Source of the DNA: Siphonodentalium dalli
Lineage: Eukaryota > Mollusca > Scaphopoda > Gadilida > Siphonodentaliidae
DNA: 64,000 bases
NCBI GenBank assembly: GCA_032622095.1
Contig: CP136063.1
Span: 121,602,723-121,666,722 of the forward strand
Direction: 5' to 3'
Shown: piece after piece, positions 46,103 through 59,519 of the stretch
Numbering within the stretch: the first letter of the stretch is position 1
Layout: every line of letters begins with the position of its first letter
Position numbers and translations under genes: made by a program
The notes under the pieces: generated by a model
Database searches by the model: none
Seen by the model: only the letters and a program-made list of their open reading frames with translations
Told to the model about the DNA's origin: nothing

Positions 46103-47339
46103 CCACACATGAGCAAAATGTTGGATTTAATTGAATTCTTTATTATCATCCTAATTTAAATATAGTATACTCATAACAAGTTACAAAACATTGAAAATGC
46201 ACATATGTATATACAATATGCACTAATTCCATGGGAAGTGTATATTAATAAATCAATAAATCAATATTCAAACCAAACAATATTTACAGAACCAATATAC
46301 ACACATACTACATGTAGTATTTGATGTGCCTCGCATATGCCCTCCAAATACAAGATAAATTAAAATGTTTGTTTTACATAGGGTTTTTGTATTGAATCAA
46401 GTACCAAGTAAATGTATGGAGACTTATAGAACTAAAACGCGTTCTCATCCACATACCACAGTAATTCAGGACAGTTATTGTTTTGTGATCGTATATTGAG
46501 GTGGAATACTATTGGGCTCCAAAGTTACCCAGGTTAAACAAATCTCACAATATGAATGCGATATAAAAGTTACTCAGTGAAATTCTGTTCAGTTTTTGTC
46601 AAGTAATAGCCCTCATTAAGCATAAATTAAAAAATATTAGTATACTGGAGGTGGTCATTTTTGATCGCAAAATATGAATATGTTGTTGTTATAAAACATA
46701 AAATGAATATTAATCTACCAGTAGGTAACTTTATCACAATTATACCCCAACCTGAGTAACTTTATCACAATTTCGGGAACCTCGGTAACTTCGTCACAAA
46801 ACACAAACCGATGAGTGACCAATTCAACCCAAATAAATTGGGCAGAATAGTAGTACAGGGGTGAAATTCGCATAACATAAACAAACAAATGAATCATTAT
46901 TTCTGTTAAATGGTATATTATATGCCATATAACAACCATTGAGTGGAAATATACGAGCGCTAGAATTACTCCTCACGTATTATTAAGTAATTTTTTCGAC
47001 CAGTCAGGACAGCTCCACGCTTCGCAAGTTCTATCTTTAATTTCTTTATGGTATATTTATTATAATCATTTGAAGACATATCTCAATAGTTTTGTTGCAT
47101 CAGTATAAAGAATGATCGGATGGATACAAAATACGCGTGTCGAGTGAGGTAAACAAACGCCGATAGCGAAATCGAAAGTAATGCTATAACCAATCGGACA
47201 ACAGCGCCACCCTGGCGAGGCCTCGCGCGGTTCCTCCCATTGATACACACAGTGAAGATGGGGGCTAAAACTGGCGGCCCAGAAATTGAAAAGAAATCGA
47301 TATTTTCACATACTAGTTTCAACAGTTTGTCCATAATAT
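46103..47339. other. No gene recognised
   Basis: AT-rich. Overlapping minus ORFs at 47066-47334 have no clear family features. A short repeated phrase 'gtaactttatcacaat' occurs near 46725 and 46758. Confidence 0.5.
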
Positions 47340-47800
47340 CGATATGTATGGACGAAACTGTACATATACCGTCTATTAGTTCAACTTAAAATGTATCAAC
47401 ACGCATAACATAGTTATGAAAACCCACAATTAATATCGCGATGTGGCATTTCGAAATCCATTCTCCACTTAGCGCTGATAATGGCCGTAACCGTAGGTGC
47501 GCCGAATAGTCATATTAGAACAATTACCTGATAACATATTCTGATTTGCCACGTCCATAATTATAATAATGTCATAATATCGATATGTGTGGACAAAACA
47601 GTACATTATCCATCTATTAGTTCAAACAGGGGGTTGTAGCCTTCTGGAAACTCACAATTAATAATCGAAATCCATTCTCCACTAAGCGCCCATCATTAAA
47701 ATGGCCGTAACCGTATATGTGTGCGCCGAATAGTCATATTATGACTTCCAAGAATCAAAACAACGAGTACCTGAACTTATTCTGATTTGCCACATTCAGC
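47340..47800 (+). repeat. Tandem duplication of a 241-bp unit
   Basis: 'cgatatgt(a/g)tggac' begins units at 47340 and 47581. Both contain 'tctattagttcaa', 'aatccattctccact', 'atggccgtaaccgta' and 'tctgatttgccac'. They differ by several small indels, so the duplication is old. Confidence 0.88.
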
Positions 47801-48033
47801 ATTATCTGGACAGCTTCCGTCTCTTCGTCAGATTAATCTATCTCGCTCACACCACCAACACTTCTACTCTTCTTGGTAGAAGGGTCCACTAATCGGAATG
47901 TTTCAACAATACATATGCCGGTGTCCAGCTCACGTGTTTGTTTCGAAAGCTTATCCTTATTCTTGGCGAGCCTTCATTCATGGTAGCTTTATATGGTATA
48001 ATTCAGATGCTACATATGGGATATGAGCATAAT

Positions 48034-48133
48034 NNNNNNNNNNNNNNNNNNNNNNNNNNNNNNNNNNNNNNNNNNNNNNNNNNNNNNNNNNNNNNNNNNN
48101 NNNNNNNNNNNNNNNNNNNNNNNNNNNNNNNNN
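48034..48133. other. Assembly gap, 100 N
   Basis: A run of exactly 100 N, the usual placeholder for a scaffold join of unknown length. The ORF crossing it is not real. Confidence 0.99.
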
Positions 48134-50217
48134 TAGCGTCATTTTAAGACATTTGCCATTGACGAGGGTTCAGTAATAGATACAGGAAGAGGATTTGAAA
48201 AAGAGGGGTGAAATTTTCGATTTTTTTTGCAAGACGGTTTTGATAGTCATTTTATCGACAAACCACACAGGCTGTTAATAGAATGTCAACAACTATGTGC
48301 TTTATTTTATTGGACGGATGTTTTACTTCAATTGGAAATTAAATTGGTGTAGAAAATTTCCAAAATGGCCGCCGATAATATGAAAAATGGTAAATATTGC
48401 CCCAGGGTGTCCTGCTATGGCTTACAAGTTGTGGTTGATATATAAAATTGGCTAATCTGTATTATATACATTGAATACTAACATGTCTGATGCACCATGG
48501 ATCATTGTTTCTATTGTCACCACTGACATCACCAGAAATATTGGATTTTTCACTCACAAACTTGATATAAATATCGGCAAAAATTCACTTTTCAGGGTTG
48601 GACAATTGTTTTAAGTAAAATGCAACTATCATTGGTATCAAAGGTATTTATTGTTTTGGTCTATCTTAAATGTGTCACACTACGGTGTTTATAGACCAAA
48701 TTGCTCAAGATGGCTTCCAAAATGGTAACCAAATTTGTAAAAAGTAATTTTTTTTCATATATCCCGAACATTATTCTATGTGTAACATTAAGGAGAAGGG
48801 GTAAACACGGTGATGCAGTTGCAGAAAAAATAGTACATTTCGTTTATATGTGGCCTTGATGAATATATTAAGCAACTAAAATTTCCAGCTATAAAGACAG
48901 TCTCTGCCACAAGGTATGTAGACAAATTTGGTAAAGTTGAGAATTTATTGAAGATAGTCTATTGTACTCCTTTGTATTTTGATAAATTGTATTTATAATA
49001 TACCACCATGCATTATTGTGATAAAAGCAAAATATTTGTGTTTCATCACTTGACCAGAGGGAACTATGACTACTATTTTTATTAACGGACAATATGATCT
49101 ACATATTTTACACAGTACTCTATGAATAGCTCTCATAATTGTTCTTCAGTAGTGAATTTTGACAGATTTGTTTTTGTAGATACAAAAATAACTGATGATC
49201 GGTCACATTCATGAGACTGCTCTGAGTAAATATAGTTCTGCTTCTAGAAAAGTCCCCAGAATCAAAACATCTCTATTAAATCCCAAATATATCACATGAT
49301 TCAAGATAAGCAGTACAGATAAAAATGTGTTATTTTTCTGTTTCTGGGGCCCAAAAAAATCCAGAATAAAAAGTTGTATGAGACCTGGCTATCGCTTGCT
49401 CTCTCGCGAGATACATTTAATAGAGAAAATTTGTACAGCTCTTATGAAAAGTTTGCCTTATACTCTGAAATCCTTCTTCTCGCATTATTTGAGAGCTTGT
49501 TCACTCTTATTGGACTAGCAATTCAATTTTCCACAAATTGTAAATTTTGTTCGATTTTGTTCATTTTTGCAGCCATTCTACCTATATGGTTTATGACTAA
49601 AGCATTGTTTCTGTGTATTTTATTGTGTTACTAATTTGGTACTAGTTGGTGCACCTACCACACAATTCAGATTTTTCGATACCAACTGCCATCATGGACA
49701 CCATCTGGGATTACAAAAAATGCTCAAAGCGGATTTTATCAGATTTTGGATATGTTATAGAGGATATATTCCTCTTCAAAATGGAATAAAAACCAACATA
49801 GTCCAAATTTGTTCTAGGCTGACCCATAAATTTTAGTTTATCGACCAGACTAAAAGGACTTGCTGGTTGAAACAATGCTATTAAAACCCTAACTAATTAA
49901 ATAATTTGACCTGTTTAGGAAAAAACTGTATTTTAGAATCAATAGTTGAATAGCAGAACAGAAAGATATGTCCACTACATCAATCTCAGTGTACTGACCA
50001 CTGACCAGACCCCTGGTGACCAGTCAGAATATATAGAAGGTGCATAGTGAATAGGCTGTCTCATTATTTCAAAGCTCATTTCATTCCAATTATAAAGTGT
50101 GGATTTGTGATCATTAGAATTGGAGTGCTACTTGCCGGGGAAGGGGGATGGTCAGTAGTTTCGAAGTGACATGAATCAAGTTAATTCAAAATTAACATTT
50201 TTTTTACCAAATGTTAA
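48134..50217. other. No gene recognised
   Basis: AT-rich. Contains two weak 'atggccgcc'/'atggcttcc' repeat words (48361, 48712). ORFs at 49327-49634 are hydrophobic but show no family motif. Confidence 0.5.
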
Positions 50218-50412
50218 ATGCTCATTAACGAGTAGTTCCTTAGGAAATGTTCAGATAATAAGTAGGCTTTGGTTGAACATATTGTCTAAACATTTCCCTT
50301 CAATGTATGAGAATATATTTCCTGGACAACCCTCCAAATGAATAATAGACCATTCAAATGTTTACTTTCATAACTGAAAGGGAGGATCCATTTAGCAAGA
50401 AAGGTTAAATTA
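50218..50412 (+). repeat. Dispersed repeat, copy 1
   Basis: 'gagtagttcctt', 'aaatgttcagataataag', 'aacatttccc', 'ttcctggacaaccctccaaa' and 'atagaccat' occur in the same order at 59790-60035 with moderate divergence. Unknown element. Confidence 0.65.
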
Positions 50413-50576
50413 ACCCACATGTTTGACATATTTTTTGCTCTTTTATAGGGTTGCTATTTTTGCTTATAATATCATTCTCATGAATTCAAAGGTTCATTTA
50501 TCTGCCTTCGGTAGAGAAACCAGAATCATTGAATAAATATTAAATATATGTGGATATCCATGTGGTGTGCTATTAA

Positions 50577-50722
50577 AGGGTTAATATCACTGTCTTATAT
50601 TTTGCAATCCGAAGCACTGAAATTTGTATATAATATTATGTTGTCCCGGGCATTGATGGGTTAATATCATCATGTCTTATGTTCTATAGCCCGAAGCATT
50701 GATTTTTGAAACATTGTGAGTT
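50577..50722 (+). repeat. Two direct copies of about 81 bp
   Basis: 'gggttaatatca(t)c(a)tgtcttat', then 'ccgaagca(c/t)tga', occurs at 50577 and 50658. Confidence 0.75.
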
Positions 50723-50730
50723 CTTGTGCA

Positions 50731-51480
50731 CACATGTTAAGGATTTTTGAAAACTTTTTTCCTGAATCAATACAATGTTTTACGTCAATGGAAGGTTCCA
50801 TCCACGTGCCTCTTATTATTCTGTGTGTATGTTAGCTTATATCCCTGCTAAATATCCACAGATACACGCAAATTGACCCTCCCAGCCTGCCACAGACATG
50901 TCAAGAATGCTTAATAAACAGTAGGGGATTTTCAGGTCTCGCATTCCCACAGAGCGGATTATATAGCCAAATGAATAATACATTGGTCATTGTCAATAAA
51001 ATCCTTTCAATAAATAAACTAAGAAAAAACTTTGATCGCATTACTCAATTGGTAACTGGCATTGATTGGCATTGGCTCTGCTGACCCGGGACATTGTGTA
51101 CTTAGTACGATTCCACTGGCAAGAGGAATGGTGACCTAACATGCCCAAGGCTATAGCTGTTATCACATCTATTTATATGTATGCTGCATATTCCTTGTCC
51201 AGTAGTGGTATTGCATATTCCTGGCTGATATTTAGAAATATTAAATTCAGTAGTTCAAAGATGAGATGTATTCAAACACCATGTTTATTATATTAAAACA
51301 TTACATGCATGCACTAGGATTAATTTTGACAGCCATCATCTTTTGAAATATGACTAAAAAAAAATCAATATATAATCGGTTTTGGCGTGAAATAACTTTT
51401 TGGTGGAATCAAATTATACCGGTCTGAATACATCAGAAAAAAGGCTTCGGCAACCAATTATTATCCAATCATAAAGTGCC
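50731..51480. other. No gene recognised
   Basis: AT-rich spacer before element C. Confidence 0.5.
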
Positions 51481-52940
51481 TTTTTATGTTTACCCATACC
51501 ATAGTATGGTATTAATACATAGTGTCGTTGTCCGTCCATCCGTCTGTCCGTCCGTCTGTCCGTCCGTAGACACTTTACGTGTAATGCGATAACTCAAACA
51601 TTTTCTACCTGATCAAAACCAAATTTTGTATATGGGGGTTTCAGCCCAAAATACAGATCGAGTTCGAATATGGGTTTGATCCGACTTTTTTACAGAGTTA
51701 TGGTCCTTTTTCGACTTAGAATTCACGCATTCTGCCATAACTCAAACATTTTTTATCTGATCGGAACCAAATTTGGTATGTGAGTTTCTCGGCCCAAAAT
51801 ACAGATCGAGTTCGAATATGGGTTTTATCCCGAGTTTTTTTTAATGGAGTTATGGCCCTTTGACATATAATTCACACATGCTTCGATAAATCACCCTTTT
51901 TTCATCTGATAGGAACCAAATTTGGTATGTGAGTTTCTCAATTCAAAATACAGATCGAGTTCGAATATGGGTTTGATCCAAGTTTTTTTTACGGAGTTAT
52001 GGTCCTTTTTCGACTTAGAATTCATGCATTCTGCCATAACTCAAATATTTTTTATCTGATTTGAACCAAATTTGGTATATGAGTTTCTCAGCCCAACATA
52101 CAGATTGAGTTCGAATATGGGTTTGATCCCGAGTTTTTTTAATGGAGTTATGGCCCTTTGACATATAATTCACACATGCTTCAATAAATCACCCTTTTTT
52201 CATCTGATAGGAACCAAATTTGGTATGTGAGTTTCTCAATTCAAAATACAGAACGAGTTTGAATATGGGTTAGATCCAATTTGTTATACCAGAGATATGG
52301 CCCTTTTTCAACTAAGAATTATCCAATTATAACCCAAGTAACTTACAATTAATGAATACCTGCTTCTCTGTGAGAGAGATAAAAAGACAATATGGTTTAT
52401 TGAGAGTTATTTATAGCCCTCATATGTTAGCTCTGTATAAGAGACACAGATTAGTGAATTATTGGATAAATTGATTTAGCTATCTTTTTAACCACAACTT
52501 AGCCATGTGAATTTATTTAACTAGACCAATGGAGTTCTCTAAATCCTTGTATGGTGGGACTACATTGGATCAAACAGGGCAGAGATAGGTGATTTAACCC
52601 CTTTTACCCATTCCATGTCTTTTAACCTTTTCCATTAAATAAATAACTATATTATTTTGATATCTCACATGGCAATTTGCAAAAACATGAATAGAACTGC
52701 TTACACTATGATAGTGGTGGCAGGCTCTAGAGTTTAGATGTTATATTAACCCTTCTATATTGACTCATACATTCCAATAATTTGTGTTATTACTGGTTAT
52801 TATTTACATTTGTCATATACTACTTTAAATCATAACAGTATACTCTATAATTCAACATTAAAAGATTATTATTCTGATCATAACAATTTACTATCGCCAA
52901 GGGATGGGTTAAACATCTGCCGATCGTGATAGGCCTCTCG
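51481..52940 (+). mobile_element. Hairpin family ii element, copy C, with five core units (about 1.46 kb)
   Basis: The T run at 51481 is followed by the hairpin from 51486 (right arm partly eroded), 'agtgtcgttgtccgtcc', GTCC/GTCT repeats and 'tagacactttacg'. Five units begin near 51591, 51739, 51888, 52038 and 52186 (148, 149, 150, 148 bp). Units 2 and 4 are one type ('ctgccataactcaaa'). Units 3 and 5 are another ('ataaatcaccctttttt'), giving a 298-bp higher-order repeat. Each holds 'gaaccaaattt(t/g)gtat' and 'gagttcgaatatggg' or a variant. A shorter unique tail ends in the 'aacatctgccgatcgtgata' hairpin and CTCTCG|TT. No coding capacity. Confidence 0.9.
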
Positions 52941-53635
52941 TTTGACAAGTGAAAATATGTTGGCTTTTTCATTGGTATATTTCTTAGTTCTAAAAGGTCG
53001 TATATAAGTCACGATATAAATCTTAAGTTCGTTTCTCTATTTTATTTCATAAATTAACCTACCTCTTATAGCTCAGTATATATCACTTTAACGCTTCCAA
53101 CTCGCATCGTTCCGTTTCCGGTGTGTCTTTTTTAATCACCTACTGATGTGACGTCACACTGGAATACCCCTGCCTAAATCAGTGTATCTACTTTGCGTCC
53201 TGGGAGCAACATCGTTTCTAATCGTTCGTCTATATTATGACGGACTCTGTTCACATTATGAGCCTCTAGCTTGGTGAACGACACTTTATATGAAGATTAT
53301 ACATTATTAGTATGCCTCGTAATTTGGCCAGAATGTGGCCTCATTTTACAAGAGATGTTTGTCTTTGTCCGCGGGAAAAAATGGCAGAAAATTCCCTGTG
53401 CAGTATAGCCTACATTGGCTCCAGCACCTCGTTTACGTAGATCAAGATAAAGGAACAGAAAGTCCCCAGTGCTAGTGCCAGTACGGTATATACTAGACAT
53501 GGACTCATTCTCGGGCTGACAGCTCAGCAGAATCATTCCCATGAAAACTCTTAACAGAGAAAAGGGACAGTCCACATTGCTAGTGCCTCTAGGCCTAGAT
53601 AAGGACTTCGTCGAGTTTACACTCGGACGGTAAAA
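52941..53635. other. No gene recognised
   Basis: Slightly higher GC than surroundings. The minus ORF at 53297-53575 (92 codons) has no recognisable domain. Confidence 0.45.
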
Positions 53636-53910
53636 TCAGAACGCTCAAATCATGGCGATAAGCCAACGTTAGAGCGAGACGTTTATGATGCAATAGTATC
53701 CCTGAAAACATTGACATGAGAGATTTTGATACTGACGAAAAGGCCGGAGAAAGCGATACAATACAATGTCTATTCGTATTCAAACTCCAAATCTGTACCA
53801 ACTCCTGATTTCATATCAGAACGCTCTATCACGGCGAAAAGGCCAAAGAAGAGTGATACAATACAATCAATCTCTATACCCCTCATAAATATAATATGAG
53901 AGAATTTGAT
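53636..53910 (+). repeat. Imperfect direct repeats around 'atcagaacgctc'
   Basis: 'atcagaacgctc(a/t)' occurs near 53636 and 53815. 'acgaaaaggccggagaaagc' (53735) resembles 'cggcgaaaaggccaaagaag' (53832). 'gatacaatacaat' and 'atgagag(a)attttgatac' follow in each. It is an old, partly shuffled duplication. Confidence 0.5.
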
Positions 53911-55461
53911 ACGGAGAGCACATGTACGTGTGCTTCAAGTTGATATTTAGAAAAATTCAACACAGAAAAGCACCTCCTTTTCAGGTGTGCAGCGCTCAGC
54001 GCATGACGTCACTTGTTTATTTATAAATTTTCTCCAATACGTATGTTCGGAGCCTATGCGCTTAATTACGAACGTATAGAGATAGCTAATCTTGGCTTAT
54101 CCTTACTGAGAACAGTCGCTACTTACTTCTTGAGCGGAACTGGTCCCACAGTTTTATATTTTTACCAGCTGTTTTCGATGTTTTGCCGTGTCAAAGGACA
54201 CAGAAGAATTCTTAAATATTCCATAATTAGCTGAGATAATGTTCTTAAAAGTGAATTTCCAATAAACTTGCTTTCAAAGCAACTATACTGGCCGAGAGAA
54301 ACATAAGAAAATATACACTCAGTGTATCATCTCTGAGGAAGGCCAGTTTTGATTATTGAGCAACTATATTATATATTAAAATGGCGTTTCAACACGCCCC
54401 TCTGATTATGGGTTACCTACAAGGTTCAAATATACATTCACAACCGTATAAAAGTCTAAATAGGCTTAATAGCGTATTTAACCGTATTGCTTTTTTGTTG
54501 CCAGACAGCAGTATGATCAGTATACATGAGCTAGTTAAGGAACATGTACCCATATGCTGCATTATGCGAATATCAATGTTACCATTAGCCGTAACCAATC
54601 ATCAGTGACGTCTTATCGGACCTGAGATGCGTTGCACAAAGTGCCGGTAATTCAGATTCTCGTTAGTATAAAAACAATAGGGATATCATTATCAAGACCG
54701 GGCATCATCCAATTTGTCAATTTTGACCAGTCCTGGAAACAGGTCTTTGAAATATATTGGTACCGGTACAACGTTATCTGAACTTGTGTAGTTCAACACA
54801 CAATGCCAGTAACTGTTTACAATGCGCAATATAAATGCGCGGGCAGGGTCAATGACCTACTCAAAATCGTATCCAAGAGCAGGCACGTAGAACGAAACAT
54901 TTCGCTGCCGCTTCGTCTCCCATTTCAACTTTTTAACACATCGTTTCAAAAGCAAATATGAGATATGAGAGTCATTGATCTATATGTAGACTGTACAGCC
55001 AACCATCGATAGGCCTATTGCGATACTACAATAGACGTTCCCCCGACGGGAATAAAACTTTCGTTTCGACTCCTATTCCAATTTTGGGGAAAAGAAAACG
55101 GCTATTTCCGGTTTCGTTTTGCGGAAAATAATTTGACAAACGCAGACTGACGAATAACTTCGTTCATATTGAATACTGTACATTATTCCACATCCATTGA
55201 CGTGAGTCACATGTATTCAACGGAATCCCAGCCATTGAATACATATTAGTGTATACCTCTAGTGGAATACAAGCCGGAACTATTCTTGTTGACGTTGTCG
55301 CCAAGAAAGATGACGTACATTACGTCGATCATCTGCTTCCGGTGATTCCCCCATAATTACTGGTTATTTGTCAGACTTAAATCACAATAAAGGTAGCTAT
55401 AGTAACAATGAATGTGACATTCATGGATTTAACTTATCTGACTGAACGGTGTAGAATAAAT
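53911..55461. other. No gene recognised
   Basis: ORFs of 60-75 codons only. No motifs, repeats or element ends seen. Confidence 0.5.
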
Positions 55462-55624
55462 ACAGAACACAACTTGCATCATAATCTCGAATTTTTTATC
55501 GAACTCGTTGCGGACGGCGCAAAGTTATATTTCGCTCGAGCTACGCTCTCGCGAAATATATCCTTGCGCCATCCGCAACTCATTCGATAAAAGATTCTCG
55601 ATTAAGATGCGCGTTGTGTTCTGT
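55462..55624. repeat. 163-bp foldback (MITE-like) element
   Basis: The left end ACAGAACACAAC pairs with the right end GTTGTGTTCTGT. Pairing continues through 'atcgaactcgttgcgga' and 'atatttcgctcgagc' to a tiny centre near 55543. Arms differ by about a dozen bases. No clear target duplication. Only AT-rich flanks. Confidence 0.88.
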
Positions 55625-58600
55625 CTATTTATATATAGTTCAGGGAGCTAATTCTTGTCTACATGACCTCGAATATTTAACAGGTACCATTTTTACAATG
55701 ACAGACACGTGTTAAGACATAACTTCCAGTTTAACTGTACACAGTGTACAGCATCAGATGTGCCATATTTCCCATAACACATGCGGAAGTGAGGTCTAGG
55801 ACTATGCGTTTACGTGGGCGATGGCTTATAATGAACCAGTCTTGCACACAATTGTTATCATGTGAAAGAAATATTTTGATTCAAACAATAAACAAATCTA
55901 TGTTTTCATCATTAATTGGAAATTTAAAATCTCCCTGACTTGAACAATAGCTTATATTGATAACCCAATTTCGGCCAGAAATAGGCATGCATACTAGTTC
56001 CAACTGAGGATTTAATGGAATGCCTTTTCAATAACATCATTGGTGAAACTGAAATCTAAGCATAGTACGGCATTGCAGGATCTTCAAACAATAGACAGGA
56101 TGGCGTCTTACCCGGAAACAATTCTCAATAAAGGCTATTAATTACTTTCCCTTTTACTAGAACAATGGTAGCCAATAATGAGTCTCAATTGTCCTTACAT
56201 AACATATCTAAGACCAACTATAAAAGAATGGTGTCTTCATACAGCGAGACAAGACCGTGAAATGTCGCATATATTGTCCTCTGTTCCCTAAGATGATAAT
56301 CAAAGTGTTATTGAAATGCAAGCCAGTCAGATTATGGTGCACATTAAAAAAAGGTAATAGAAATTATTTGAGAGTCGTACCAGTGAGCACCTCGTTATTT
56401 ATGTTAGCTGATGAATTTGTCGGTCCCATTATCTGAAAATTATCTCCAGAAAATTGAGAGAAGGAAAAAGTAGCAAATGCGAAGAAATTTTTGTGTGTTT
56501 CCTATCTATGAGATATTGGCTGAGCCAGCTAATCAACTTTCTGATAAATGAGGTAGACCCATTAGTTGTATTTATGTCCCATTTATACTTTAGACACCAA
56601 ACCTTAGCTGAGGTATTTATTTCCATGTATTTTCCAGTCATTTTCACTTCACACACGGGGAAAATTGTTAATTTTTCTCAGGAGAAAACCTGGACAGATT
56701 AATCTCTTTCAGCTCTTTGCTTCTTTGCTCATTTGTTGTAATGAACCATTTTTTTATCAACCATTTTGTTGCCAAATTGTAAAATTGCCATGTCCTTTCG
56801 TGAATAAATCAGCCAGAGATGAATGGTTATACTCTAAATTGTACCAGGCCAAGGTCAGCATGACGGGGGGGGGGGGGGATAGTTCCAAGTAAGGCCACAA
56901 GCATTTTATAATCTGTAGATTCAGCTTGATATGGAGACAGGTTTCTGTTGGTAACCACCCTGCGCCGATAAGAATAGAGCCGCAATGTTAATGTGCCAAA
57001 TGAACCGATGCAAAAACTTAATTGTTACTGATAGGGTTATAGATTTAATACATCCCAATCGAAAATGAAATTGAAACTTGTTAGGTATTTATTGGAAAAG
57101 CTACACTGTGAGATGATGAGGGGATTTGTGATTCTGGGTGTGATGCAAGCTGACACCTCAATTTGTTGACCTAAAGAAGATTATAAATATCAGCTGGTAT
57201 ATTAGGTAAAGCTAGAATATTGTAATCCATTGAGTAATTATTAAAATTAAGGAATCAAATCAATTGGTTGGAAATATAAATAGAGTTTTAAAGGAATGAT
57301 GGGTGATATCATATGCTGGATAAAATGAGGCAGCTATGTAGTTATAGGCTTGTACTATCCATCATGTTTATTTCTCACTTTAAAACCCTGATTAGTTTGT
57401 GAATTGTAATTTGAAGGCAGCTGGCCAATAAACAGGTTGTAATTTAATAATCTCGATCTCAGTGTGCTTTTATAATGGACATCCTGGATAAATAATGGGT
57501 CTGACCTTTATAAATTGTCACAATTCTCATTTGTTATTTTCTTAGACATAGTGTTGGTCTATATATATTAAAGTGATGTGAAACACTCCATTAGGGTAAT
57601 TGGAGGGCAATGGAGAATAATCTGGCTGAAAGGCGCTGAAAATAATTTGGCTGCATGCAACGTCAATCTTATTTGTATTGTATGCAGTGACTCTTTTAGG
57701 CAGAATCAGTTCCGTTTGTTTATCAGTGATTATTCATCCCGTTCAAGAAGGAGTAAATATTTACAATTATGTGTACTTCAGACACTCTGTAAATTTTGAA
57801 ATTGTACAATCGATGTGCTGGAAAAGTTTGGCCAAATGTTGATTGATTCCATATTCTTCCATCATATCAACACTGGATACTCAATCACCAGGTTGATTCA
57901 CTAAAATGGAAGCACAATATATCTTTAAGAACCGAATGTTTGGAATATAGTTAATATTTGATCTGTACTTTGCACTGTTTAATAGTAGAGGAGAGCATAT
58001 CTACAAGGTCATTTTCAGATTCAAATATATAAGATACATGTTTAAGATACAATTAAAAGCACCCTATAATATATGCCAATAGAACTCATCACAGGCTAAA
58101 GCATAATATGGGTACCTTTAACAGACAGGCTCCCAATAAGTTGGCCATTATTACAATTTTACAACCCAGATAATGTAAGGGTTAATTATCTCCATGTCAT
58201 ATCAGCAAACTTTTTGCTTTATTTCCGCCTAATAATGTTGTGCTGATTTACGCAGGGTGAACGATTCACAGAACCTAATTATCCTTTAATTTCTGCAGTT
58301 GTCTTGTAGACAGCCGCAGAACAATTTGACGTCTTATTATGAAACTCTCGCTGAAACTGGAGTGAACTGTCATTATATGATAGGAGCTCATCATGACTGA
58401 GTGGGAGAAAAAAAATAGCGAGAATAATGCAATATACATCTGCATCAGTTTTCTTCTTGGTAATGCCCTACTGCTAATAGTGGGTTGTGTATGACTAACG
58501 GGAATTGTGGTGCTACACATCGACACTAGACTAACACTGATTATACCTCTATGATGAGACCTCTATACATGTGTGTGTGATTCTCTTCTGCCGGAGGATC

Positions 58601-59077
58601 TATCTGTGACTGAAGCCTGGCTCGCACACTACCTGTGCTCTGTAGTGTACCCAGTGGAAGCTTGCGATTGATTGATTGACTCGGTTTATGCCATTACTGG
58701 GTCAATAATTTCGAAATGTTCAGGAGCGTTGAGTGCAGTGGCTTATAAAGTGATAGCTGGCTACTGCCATCTTATTAACCGTTTTCGCTTGGATTGCATT
58801 GGAAATTTTTAAGAAGAATATTCTGGGCTATTTCACAGGTTTATGGATTAAAAGTATCCTGTTTGATATCTGTGTTTCTTAAAAACAACTCAGACCGTGA
58901 ATCAGTGCAAAATTTTGAACTATCTTGTTCAATATTATACGTGTTATGATTGCGATCTAAATATTTGTAATAGCTTTTGTTTGTTATTGTGGTTTTGGGT
59001 CACTTTTCGAGGAGCGATATTCATTGACGTTTTCCTGAGTTGGATATATGTTGCTGCTTCGATGATATGTGCTTGTC
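55625..59077. other. No gene recognised; distal part may hold a promoter and 5' UTR
   Basis: AT-rich, with 14 G at 56865-56878. If the exon at 59132 is real, its promoter and 5' UTR should lie within the last several hundred bases. I see no clear TATA box or initiator. Confidence 0.4.
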
Positions 59078-59131
59078 ATGGGAGTATATGTGATTCCGGA
59101 TTATTGGAGTAACGAACATATTAGTTTCAAA

Positions 59132-59205
59132 ATGGCTGCCGTCTACAAAAAGTTCAAGAAAATGGTGCTGCCCAAAAGGCGTAAGAAGCCAGGTCTGGTT
59201 GTCAG
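59132..59205 (+). CDS. Possible first coding exon of an unidentified gene
   Basis: ATG at 59132 sits in a strong start context (A at -3, G at +4). It opens 24 codons plus two bases, MAAVYKKFKKMVLPKRR then KKPGLVV, ending at a consensus 5' splice site CAG|GTAAAT (59205/59206). Codon choice (GCC, GTC, CTG, CCC, AAG) is clearly more coding-like than its AT-rich surroundings. The peptide is very basic, as in a cytosolic N-terminus. Another in-frame ATG lies at 59078, after a stop at 59063. It would add 18 residues but has a poorer coding look. I do not recognise the protein. The exon ends in phase 2, the exon at 11651 in phase 0, so they are not simple alternative first exons of one gene. Downstream exons are not visible in the last 4.8 kb. 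Confidence 0.5.
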
Positions 59206-59519
59206 GTAAATATGTATAATAATGGTTAAAATATTGCAAGTTACATTTATTCCAAAATAAGTGCCATCTACATGTACTTTAACTCTTAGAGAGCTAGAAC
59301 CAACCTGCTTAGGGCGGATCAGATCTATCATAAAATAGAAAACTTGAATGTCAGGAATGGATCAATTCCAGTCTGTGTAAACCTACACTCAAGAGTCATA
59401 CTAATATACTGAGTCTATTGTTGTTTCCTTGACTTGTCATGTCTCAGATTTACATGCAAGTTTCTCCCAAATTACATCACCATGTGAAATGTTATGGTAA
59501 TTAATTGGTTCAATTGGAT

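Noticed and set aside
47938-48147. ORF crossing the N run
   Set aside because: Made of unknown bases.
11651-59205. The two candidate first exons as alternative promoters of one gene
   Set aside because: Their donor phases differ (0 and 2), so they cannot feed the same acceptor in frame without an additional exon.
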